Assembly: GCA_900554855.1 (NCBI GenBank)
Contig: USIZ01000112.1
Location: forward strand, 1-5,488
Length of the DNA: 5,488 nt
Source of the DNA: an uncultured Eubacteriales bacterium
Lineage (GTDB): Bacteria; Bacillota; Clostridia; Oscillospirales; Oscillospiraceae
Reading direction: 5' to 3'
Shown: piece after piece, positions 1 to 5,488 of the stretch
Layout of the letters: the number at the start of each line of letters is the position of its first letter
Numbering within the stretch: the stretch's first letter is position 1
The notes under the pieces: model-generated
Databases searched by the model: none
Seen by the model: the letters and a program-made list of their open reading frames with translations, nothing else
Told to the model about the DNA's origin: nothing
Position numbers and translations under genes: made by a program

Positions 1-1
1 G

Positions 2-1522
2 CTCATCCAGGCCGTGTTGTGTGCGGAGCCGCTCATCGCCTATGGCGCGGAGTCCGGCGTGCCGATCACCGTCACCTTTGCGGCACTCTGTCTGGTCATG
101 TGGCTCATTTACAGCCTCTACCGCATTCTGCGGCGCACCGGCTTTGAGATCGAGACGCTGGCCTTTTTCCTCACCACGCTGTGCATGACGGTGACAGCCA
201 ACAAGGCTCCCGGTGACCTTTACAAGCAGCTCATGTGCATGGGTATGGGACTGTTCTTCTTCTTTGCGCTGTCGCTGGTGCTGCGCAACCTCACCACTGC
301 GAAAAAACTGCGCTGGCCGGTGGCCGCCCTTGCCATTGCCATGCTGGCCTTCAACCTGCTGCTGGGCAGCCGGCTCTTCGGCGCGAAGAACTGGGTCAAG
401 ATTGGTCCTATCTCTTTCCAGCCCTCCGAGATCGTCAAGCTGGCCTTCATTCTGGTGGGTGCCACCACACTGGACCGGATGTTCTCCCGGCGCAACCTGA
501 TCTTCACCCTGCTGTTCTCCGGCTTCTGCGTAGGCTGTCTGGGTTTGATGAGCGACTTCGGCACCGCCCTCATCTTCTTTGCCACCTTCCTCGCCATCGC
601 ATTTCTGCGCTCCGGCGACCTGCCCAGCGTGGCTTTCATGGGTTCCGCCGCCGTCTTTTTCGGCTATATCATCGTCAAGTTCAAACCCTATATTGCCCGG
701 CGCTTCAGCATTTACTTACACGCCTGGAGCGACACCGCTGACCTGGGCTATCAGCAGACCCGCACCATGTCTGCCATTGCCGGCGGCGGCCTGTTCGGCC
801 ACGGCGTCGGCAACGGCTGGCTCAAAAATGTGGCGGCGGCCAATACCGATCTGGTGTTCGGCGTGGTCAGCGATGAGATGGGACTCATCGTGGCGCTGTG
901 CGCGCTGGCCGTCATTATCGTGCTGGCTGTATTCGCGGTGAAATCCGCCGCCAGCGCCCGCTCCACCTTCTATGTCATCGCCGCCTGCTCCACCGCCATG
1001 CTGTTTGTCGTGCAGACCATGCTCAATGTGTTCGGCTCCGTGGATCTGCTCCCCCTGACCGGCGTCACCTTCCCCTTTGTGTCCATGGGCGGCAGCAGCA
1101 TGATCTGTTGCTGGGGGCTGCTCGCCTACATTAAGGCGGCAGATACCCGCCAGAACGCGGGGCTTGCCGTGCGCCTGCCCAGCCGAAAGGCCGCCCGTGC
1201 CGAGGAACGTCCGCGCCACGCTGCAAAGCCCGCCGCGCCCGGAGCGGACAGCCCGGATCTCCCGGAGCCCACCCGGGTCCATTCCGCCCGGCGGACACCA
1301 CCGGAGATAGAGGATCCTCTGCGCAGCGCATTCGATGAAGCCGGTGGTTCCGGCGCAGAGGATGCCGATATCGACAGTCTGATCCGCCGCACAGTGGACG
1401 ACGCCGCCTCCTCCGAGGATGACTCCTTCCGCTTTGATCTGCCGGACGACGCGGATAAACACGGCTCCGATGCGGACAACTGGCAGGATTACTTCACCTG
1501 GGAGGAGGATGACAAGAAATGA
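2..1522 (+). CDS. SEDS family peptidoglycan glycosyltransferase (FtsW/RodA/SpoVE type), 5' partial
   Basis: Polytopic membrane protein that, by family knowledge, polymerises lipid II into glycan strands together with a class B PBP. The reading frame is open to the left edge, so the true start is outside. The GTG at 14 has no convincing ribosome binding site and falls inside what looks like a membrane segment. 506 residues are visible, with about ten hydrophobic segments. The SEDS signature is clear: GAKNW followed by QPSEIVK at about 380-440 (Trp codon 392-394), TDLVFGVVSDEMG at about 845-883 (Asp codon 848-850, matching the essential Asp of RodA), and PFVSMGGSS at about 1073-1099. The last ~128 residues (from about 1136) form a hydrophilic tail: first basic and Pro/Ala rich, then strongly acidic, ending WEEDDKK. 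This tail is much longer than in E. coli RodA or FtsW. The stop overlaps the start of the PBP gene. The family is certain. Elongation, division or sporulation role is undecided, so no symbol is given; pairing with a short PbpA-like PBP recalls actinobacterial rodA-pbpA. Confidence 0.93.
   Translation, partial: LIQAVLCAEPLIAYGAESGVPITVTFAALCLVMWLIYSLYRILRRTGFEIETLAFFLTTLCMTVTANKAPGDLYKQLMCMGMGLFFFFALSLVLRNLTTAKKLRWPVAALAIAMLAFNLLLGSRLFGAKNWVKIGPISFQPSEIVKLAFILVGATTLDRMFSRRNLIFTLLFSGFCVGCLGLMSDFGTALIFFATFLAIAFLRSGDLPSVAFMGSAAVFFGYIIVKFKPYIARRFSIYLHAWSDTADLGYQQTRTMSAIAGGGLFGHGVGNGWLKNVAAANTDLVFGVVSDEMGLIVALCALAVIIVLAVFAVKSAASARSTFYVIAACSTAMLFVVQTMLNVFGSVDLLPLTGVTFPFVSMGGSSMICCWGLLAYIKAADTRQNAGLAVRLPSRKAARAEERPRHAAKPAAPGADSPDLPEPTRVHSARRTPPEIEDPLRSAFDEAGGSGAEDADIDSLIRRTVDDAASSEDDSFRFDLPDDADKHGSDADNWQDYFTWEEDDKK
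1501..1508 (+). promoter_or_regulatory. Ribosome binding site of the PBP gene, inside the SEDS gene
   Basis: GGAGGAGG lies 10 bases before the ATG at 1519 and supports that start. It is encoded by the Trp-Glu-Glu-Asp codons at the end of the SEDS tail. With the ATGA stop/start overlap at 1519-1522, this suggests translational coupling. Confidence 0.85.
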
Positions 1523-2877
1523 AACAACTGAAGCACCGCACCATTTTCGTGCTCATCTTTGCCCTTCTGCTGCTGATTGGAGCCGGACTGTTCTGTGTGC
1601 TCTACGCCATAAATGGTCGCAGCTGGGCCTCTTCCCCGGTCAATATGGCCGCCTATTCCAACGGGCGGCTGGCCGAGGGTGAGATCCTCGACCGAAACGG
1701 CACACTCCTCTATGACTGCGAGGATCAGTCCTATGCGGACAGTTCTCTGCTGCGTAAGTCCACCCTGCACCTGATCGGCGACCTTCAGGGCAACATCGCC
1801 ACCGGCGCACGGAAGATCTTCTCCAAGCAGCTGGTGAGCTACAACCCGATCACCGGTCTGAGCAGCACCGGAAACAAGCTCTATCTCTCCATCGACGCCC
1901 AGCTCAACAGCACGGCTTACAAAGCACTGGACGGCCGCGCCGGCACTGTCGCCGTCTACAACTATAAGACCGGCGAGATCGTCTGCATGGTATCCTCCCC
2001 CGCCTACGATCCCACAGACGAGGACGAGGTGGCGGCCGTGGCAGACGGGGACTCCGATTATGCCGGTGCCTACATGAACCGCTTTTTACAGTCCACCTTT
2101 ACTCCCGGCTCCATCTTTAAAGTCATCACTGCGGCGGCGGCACTGGAAAATCTGGACACGGACAGCTTCACCTACTCCTGCGACGGCGTGCTCACCATCA
2201 ACGGTGAAAAGGTGACCTGCCCCCACGCCCATGGCGACCTGGACTTTCAGACCGCGCTGGCCAAGAGCTGCAACGGCGCCTTCGCCACACTGGCGCTCCA
2301 GCTGGGCGGCGACACCCTGAAAGAGTATGCCCAGAAGGCCGGGCTGCTGGACAGCGTGGACATCAGCGGCTATCAAAGCGCCGTCGGCGCATTTGACGCG
2401 GCCGATGACGGCACACTGGATCTGGGCTGGTCCGGCGTGGGCCAGTACCACGACCTGGTCTCGCCCGCCTCCATACTCACCCTGATGGGCTGCATCGCCG
2501 GAGACGGCTCCGCCGCTACGCCCCGTCTGCTCAGCAAGATCACCAGCGAGAGCGGCCTGCCCGCCGGGATCATCTCCACTCCTACCAGCACCATCGGCTG
2601 GAAAAGCTCCACCTGTGAAACGCTCCAGGCAATGATGCGCAACAATGTGGAGCAGACCTACGGTCAGGATCAGTTCGGCGACCTGGCCGTTTGCGCCAAG
2701 TCCGGCACGGCTGAGGTAGGCAGCGATCAGGCGCCCCACGCCTGGTTTGTGGGCTTCATTGATGACGACGCTCACCCCTATGCCTTTGTCTCCGTTGTGG
2801 AGAACGGCGGCGGCGGCGCGTCCGTCTCCGGCAAGATCATTGCCACGGTGCTGAACCAGCTCTGCGAGGAGGGCTGA
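1519..2877 (+). CDS. pbpA: Class B penicillin-binding protein (D,D-transpeptidase), PbpA-like
   Basis: Cross-links peptidoglycan stem peptides on the outer face of the membrane and probably works as the partner of the SEDS polymerase encoded just upstream. 452 residues. There is a short basic N-terminus, one membrane anchor at about 8-30 with no obvious cleavage site, then a small N-terminal dimerisation-type region that includes EGEILDRNG (53-61) and HLIGD. The transpeptidase domain runs from about 120 to the end. All three active-site motifs are present: STFTPGSIFK with nucleophile Ser198 and Lys201, the SCN motif at 250-252, and KSGT at 394-397. Cys221 and Cys234 flank a short hairpin just before SCN. 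The length matches the compact PbpA group (M. tuberculosis PbpA is about 490 residues) and is shorter than typical PBP2 or PBP3 because the N-terminal module is reduced. No PASTA domain is present. The start is supported by GGAGGAGG and the ATGA overlap. Function is secure; the symbol is by resemblance and gene order only. Confidence 0.94.
   Translation: MKQLKHRTIFVLIFALLLLIGAGLFCVLYAINGRSWASSPVNMAAYSNGRLAEGEILDRNGTLLYDCEDQSYADSSLLRKSTLHLIGDLQGNIATGARKIFSKQLVSYNPITGLSSTGNKLYLSIDAQLNSTAYKALDGRAGTVAVYNYKTGEIVCMVSSPAYDPTDEDEVAAVADGDSDYAGAYMNRFLQSTFTPGSIFKVITAAAALENLDTDSFTYSCDGVLTINGEKVTCPHAHGDLDFQTALAKSCNGAFATLALQLGGDTLKEYAQKAGLLDSVDISGYQSAVGAFDAADDGTLDLGWSGVGQYHDLVSPASILTLMGCIAGDGSAATPRLLSKITSESGLPAGIISTPTSTIGWKSSTCETLQAMMRNNVEQTYGQDQFGDLAVCAKSGTAEVGSDQAPHAWFVGFIDDDAHPYAFVSVVENGGGGASVSGKIIATVLNQLCEEG
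2867..2872 (+). promoter_or_regulatory. Ribosome binding site of the DUF3810-like gene
   Basis: AGGAGG ends 6 bases before the ATG at 2879. It sits in the last codons of the PBP gene (Glu-Glu-Gly), whose TGA stop (2875-2877) lies between this site and the ATG. This fixes the start and indicates coupled translation. Confidence 0.85.
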
Positions 2878-2878
2878 C

Positions 2879-4024
2879 ATGAAAACCATCTATCAGGAGA
2901 TTCAGGCCCCCACGCCACGGCGGCGGCTCACCGGTCTGCTTCCGCCCACTATCGCACTGGCCTGCGGCGGCGCATTTCTCGGCGCATTCCAGCTTCTGAA
3001 GGGAAACAAAGCCCTGATGAACTGGCTCATCCTCCATGTCACAACGCCCTACAAGCATGGCATCTCATGGCTGTGCGGCAAGGCACCCTTTGCCGTGGCA
3101 GAGGTGATCTGGGCGCTGGCCATTCTGGCCGCGCTGGTGTTTCTAGTTCGCTCTGTGTGGCTCATCGTTCGGGAGGAGCAAAAACTGCTTCGGCTGGCCT
3201 GCCGTGTGCTGGCGCTCTGTGCCGCCGCTGTATTGGTCTACTGCGGCTACACTCTGCTCTGGGGCATCAACTACTACGGCGACGATTTTTCCGACAAAAG
3301 CGGCATCGTCACCCGGGGCGCCACCACGGAGGAGCTGGCCACACTGACCAACTCCTTCGCCTTAAAACTCAACGAGCTGGCCGGAGCGGTATCACGAGAC
3401 GAAAACGGCGTATTCAACGAGGATCTGGACACCGTTTTCGCCCAGACCGGGGGACTGTACGACGGCATCTGTGCCGAATTTCCGTTTCTGGAGGCCCCGG
3501 AACGGACCCCAAAGCGAATGATATCCAGCCCTATCATCAGCCGACTGGACTTCACCGGCTTTTTCTTTCCCTTTACTGCCGAGTCACTCATCAATGACGA
3601 CTCCCCTGCCTGTCTGGTACCGTCGACGATCCTCCACGAGATCGCCCACCAGCGCAATATTGCTGGGGAGGATGAGTGCAACTTTCTGGCCATTCTTGCG
3701 GGCCTGCGCTGTGATAACACGACCTACACCTACTCTTCCGCCCTGCTGGGCTTCATCCACCTGGGCAATGCCCTCTACTCCGCCGATCCGCAGACCTACT
3801 GGGCCATCCGAGGCCAGCTGGATGGACGGGTGGAAGCCGACCTGAAAGCCAACAGCGCCTACTGGGATCAATTCACCGGCAAACTGGAGCAGGCGGCCAA
3901 GCAGGCTTCCAACACCGTCTACAACGGTTTCCTGCAAAGCTACGGCGAGACGGACGGCACCAAGACATACGGAAAGTGCGTGGATCTTTTGGTGGCCTAT
4001 TATTTTGATTACAGGACGCAGTAG
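2879..4024 (+). CDS. DUF3810-like polytopic membrane protein with HExxH metalloprotease motif
   Basis: 381 residues. Three hydrophobic segments are visible, at about 18-40, 71-97 and 106-127. After the third comes WGINYYG (128-134), then a large hydrophilic domain of about 245 residues. HEIAH at 253-257 is a classic HExxH zinc site. Glu266, in GEDECN, is a good candidate third ligand, giving HExxH followed 9 residues later by Glu. The layout (three N-terminal helices, a PF..AE segment, WG.NYY, then HE.AHQR and a following acidic E.E.N-like stretch) fits DUF3810, found in Firmicutes and Bacteroidetes; the assignment is from memory of the family. The substrate is unknown and no proteolysis has been shown here. 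The positive-inside rule suggests that the arginine-rich start (RRR at 14-16) is cytosolic, which with three helices would put the catalytic domain outside the membrane. The gene starts one base after the PBP stop and is the last gene of the operon, ending just before a hairpin terminator. An envelope-related job is inferred from context only. Confidence 0.85.
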   Translation: MKTIYQEIQAPTPRRRLTGLLPPTIALACGGAFLGAFQLLKGNKALMNWLILHVTTPYKHGISWLCGKAPFAVAEVIWALAILAALVFLVRSVWLIVREEQKLLRLACRVLALCAAAVLVYCGYTLLWGINYYGDDFSDKSGIVTRGATTEELATLTNSFALKLNELAGAVSRDENGVFNEDLDTVFAQTGGLYDGICAEFPFLEAPERTPKRMISSPIISRLDFTGFFFPFTAESLINDDSPACLVPSTILHEIAHQRNIAGEDECNFLAILAGLRCDNTTYTYSSALLGFIHLGNALYSADPQTYWAIRGQLDGRVEADLKANSAYWDQFTGKLEQAAKQASNTVYNGFLQSYGETDGTKTYGKCVDLLVAYYFDYRTQ

Positions 4025-4028
4025 ATAA

Positions 4029-4063
4029 AAAGCGAGCTTTGAGCACCGCTCAAAGCTCGCTTT
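4029..4063. terminator. Bidirectional intrinsic terminator between converging genes
   Basis: Perfect inverted repeat, 4029-4044 paired with 4048-4063: a 16-bp stem around the 3-base loop ACC, or 15 bp with a 5-base loop. It lies 4 bases after the DUF3810-like stop and 3 bases after the ktrA stop read on the other strand. On the minus strand the hairpin ends in a run of five T (complement of 4027-4031), partly within the stem. On the plus strand the tail is weaker, TTTCATTT. It should stop transcription from both operons, probably better for ktrA. Confidence 0.88.
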
Positions 4064-4066
4064 CAT

Positions 4067-4723
4067 TTAAAGCTCCAATTTATCAAATTCCCGCCGGTCG
4101 GCGATGACCAGCAGGCTGCATCCGGCAGGCAAGGGTTCATCCGGGTTCCAATTCAATTTCAGTTCCCCCTCCGCCCGGACGGCGGCCACATTCAGGTGGC
4201 GCTTATTGCGCAGGTCCAGCTGACGCAGTGTTCTGCCCGTCCAATCTGCCGGAACGGCCAGTTCCGCCAGCCGGATGTGGCTGGACAGATCCACCACATC
4301 CATATAGCTCCCCAGCAGGAGGGTGCGCGCCGTGCGGGCAGCGGACTCCTTCTCCGGGATGATGACCCGATCCGCTCCCAGACGGGTAAACACCTTGGAC
4401 TGGATCTCATCGCTGGCCTTGACCAGGACATAGGGAATACCCGCCTCTTTAGCCAATATGACCGCCATAACGCCGGCAGACAGGTCGCCGGTGGTGGCCA
4501 CGATGGCGGCATCAAAGTTGGAAAGGCCAAGCCCATCCATGTCCTTTGGATCAGTCACGTCGCCGGTGACCGCCATGGTGACGGTGTCCGCCACAGCGGT
4601 CACCTTGTCCTCGTCCTTGTCAATGGCCAGGACGTGCATTCCTGCGGCGGTCAACTCCTCCGCCACACTGCGGCCAAACTTTCCGATGCCAAAAATGACA
4701 TATGATTTTTCTGCACGCTTCAT
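4067..4723 (-). CDS. ktrA: KtrA-type potassium uptake regulatory subunit (RCK/TrkA family)
   Basis: Cytosolic RCK protein that forms a ring under the KtrB membrane subunit and gates potassium flow in response to bound nucleotide. 218 residues, the usual size for a KtrA/KtrC single-unit protein and about half of E. coli TrkA. The N-terminal Rossmann domain (about 7-125) has the dinucleotide loop FGIGKFG (11-17) and the acidic Asp35 at the end of strand 2 (LAIDKDED), which normally contacts the ribose. GADRVIIPEK precedes the helix leading to the C-terminal RCK_C (TrkA_C) domain at about 135-218. In several Firmicutes that domain binds cyclic di-AMP; whether it does so here is unknown. The ATG start has an AAGGAG site 8 bases upstream. 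It lies 12 bases after ktrB on the same strand. Assignment as KtrA rather than another TrkA-family regulator rests on size and the adjacent ktrB. Confidence 0.93.
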   Translation of the reverse strand: MKRAEKSYVIFGIGKFGRSVAEELTAAGMHVLAIDKDEDKVTAVADTVTMAVTGDVTDPKDMDGLGLSNFDAAIVATTGDLSAGVMAVILAKEAGIPYVLVKASDEIQSKVFTRLGADRVIIPEKESAARTARTLLLGSYMDVVDLSSHIRLAELAVPADWTGRTLRQLDLRNKRHLNVAAVRAEGELKLNWNPDEPLPAGCSLLVIADRREFDKLEL

Positions 4724-4731
4724 GGAAAATA

Positions 4732-4737
4732 CTCCTT
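4732..4737 (-). promoter_or_regulatory. Ribosome binding site of ktrA overlapping the ktrB stop codon
   Basis: On the minus strand the sequence reads TAAGGAG, so the TAA stop of ktrB (4736-4738) shares two bases with the AAGGAG Shine-Dalgarno site, which is 8 bases before the ktrA ATG. Ribosomes ending ktrB finish directly on the ktrA initiation site, which favours coupled synthesis. Confidence 0.85.
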
Positions 4738-5488
4738 ATCCGATGGTAATATTCTGTTCCGGGAAGGCGGTGTTCCTGCTGCCCTTGCGGTAGGCAAACG
4801 CGATGGCAAGACTCATGGGGCCGACCCGGCCAAAGTACATACAGGCGGTCAGCAGCAGCTCGCCCGCCGCGCCGGCCTGAGCCGAAATACCCCGGGTCAG
4901 GCCAACGGTCCCCAGCGCACTTGCCGTCTCAAACAGCACGTCGGAGAGGCTTCCGCCGGTCAGCACTCCCAGCAGCAGGGTGCAGCCGATCAGAGTGAGC
5001 AGGCTGATCCCCACCACCGCGGAGGCCCGGCGCACCAGCTTATCCGGGACGCTGCGCCGGAAGGCAGTGACGTGCTCCCGGCCCCGCACCACGGAGACGG
5101 CGGACAGCACCAGCAATGCCACGGTAGAGGTCTTGACACCGCCCGCCGTGCCGACCGAACTGCCGCCCACGAACATGAGCGCCACGCTGACCAGCACAGA
5201 CGGCTCGGTAAGTCCGCTCTGAGGCACCGTTAAGAAGCCCGCCGTGCGGCAGGTGACAGATTGAAACAGCGACGCGGTCAATCTCTGCCACCAGGGAAGC
5301 CCACCCAGCGTGGCCGGATTGCACCACTCCAGCAGCGCAAACAGCAGCCAGCCCCCGAGGATCAGCGCCACGGTGGTCACAATCGTGATCTTGCTGTGCA
5401 GCGTCAGTCGGCGAAAGCACTGGCCCCGGGGAATGTCGCCCGTGCGGCGCTGCCCCCACACACGCAGCACATCCCACCAGACAATAAA
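4736..5488 (-). CDS. ktrB: KtrB-type potassium translocating subunit (TrkH/KtrB family), 5' partial
   Basis: Membrane channel subunit of a Ktr potassium uptake system. The frame is open to the right edge of the window; the GTG at 5470 is internal because the preceding residues FIVWWDV continue the protein. 250 residues are visible, roughly the C-terminal 55% of a family length of about 450, i.e. the last two of the four pseudo-repeats. Repeat 3 has the pore loop TCRTAGF (5234-5254), a version of the family TPRTAGF. The helix after it is broken by a glycine-rich stretch, GGSSVGTAGGVKTST (about 5123-5170), which corresponds to the intramembrane gating loop of KtrB/TrkH. Repeat 4 has the pore loop SALGTVGL (about 4897-4920) followed by the last helix with FGRVGP. 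The C-terminus, PEQNITIG, resembles the P-E-x-x-I-x-(I/V)-G ending of KtrB proteins. All visible filter glycines are present, so it should be functional. ktrA follows immediately. The promoter lies outside the window. Confidence 0.93.
   Translation of the reverse strand, partial: FIVWWDVLRVWGQRRTGDIPRGQCFRRLTLHSKITIVTTVALILGGWLLFALLEWCNPATLGGLPWWQRLTASLFQSVTCRTAGFLTVPQSGLTEPSVLVSVALMFVGGSSVGTAGGVKTSTVALLVLSAVSVVRGREHVTAFRRSVPDKLVRRASAVVGISLLTLIGCTLLLGVLTGGSLSDVLFETASALGTVGLTRGISAQAGAAGELLLTACMYFGRVGPMSLAIAFAYRKGSRNTAFPEQNITIG

Noticed and set aside
14..16. GTG as the start of the SEDS gene
   Set aside because: The frame is open upstream to the window edge, there is no SD before the GTG, and the family normally has another membrane segment before this point.
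235..741. Plus-strand frame of 168 codons within the SEDS gene
   Set aside because: Overlaps the conserved SEDS membrane region in another frame; its His/Arg/Leu-rich composition is that of a frameshift shadow.
1391..1402. The RRTVDD site as an established kinase target
   Set aside because: The match is only to a short general preference and no kinase is visible in the window; kept as a hypothesis in the findings and not annotated as a feature.
716..1462. Open frame of 248 codons on the minus strand opposite the SEDS gene
   Set aside because: Antisense to a well-supported gene. It is rich in His, Gly and Gln, as expected from reverse reading of GC-biased codons, and has no motif.
2086..2889. 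Long open frame of 267 codons on the minus strand opposite the PBP gene
   Set aside because: It lies wholly antisense to a gene with complete active-site motifs, has Gly/Ala/Gln-rich composition typical of GC-rich shadow frames, and shows no recognisable domain.
5468..5470. GTG as the start of ktrB
   Set aside because: The preceding in-frame codons read FIVWWDV, which continues a KtrB-like sequence, and half the protein would be missing.

Overview
The window is a GC-rich (about 60% by eye), densely coding piece of a bacterial chromosome. The best guess at the source is a Gram-positive gut Clostridia member of the Oscillospiraceae type (Flavonifractor/Lawsonibacter-like). This rests on the GC-rich codon use, strong AGGAGG-type ribosome binding sites, a SEDS/class B PBP gene pair of the FHA-linked type, a DUF3810-like membrane metalloprotease, and a Ktr-type potassium channel pair. 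The genus cannot be fixed from the sequence alone.

Plus strand, positions 2-4024: three genes in tight tandem. The first is a SEDS (FtsW/RodA/SpoVE) peptidoglycan glycosyltransferase whose 5' end lies outside the window and which carries a long acidic C-terminal tail. It overlaps by 4 bases (ATGA) a class B penicillin-binding protein transpeptidase with complete SxxK, SxN and KSGT motifs. One base after the PBP stop comes a polytopic membrane protein with an HEIAH zinc-protease motif that fits DUF3810. The SEDS protein would polymerise glycan strands from lipid II and the PBP would cross-link them. The third protein has no established role, but its overlapping context suggests a link to the cell envelope.

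Positions 4025-4066: a 42-base gap between converging genes, almost entirely filled by a perfect 16-bp hairpin. It is positioned to serve as a terminator for both sides.

Minus strand, positions 4067-5488: ktrB (its 5' end runs off the right edge) followed by ktrA. KtrB is the membrane potassium translocating subunit and KtrA the cytosolic RCK gating subunit. The ktrB stop codon is built into the ktrA ribosome binding site (TAAGGAG), so the two are probably translated together.

There is no RNA gene, mobile element, CRISPR array or sizeable repeat, and no gene-free stretch longer than 42 bases. Promoters for both operons must lie outside the window. I do not see a clearly new system. The most interesting points are the metalloprotease coupled to the SEDS-PBP pair and the acidic tail of the SEDS protein.
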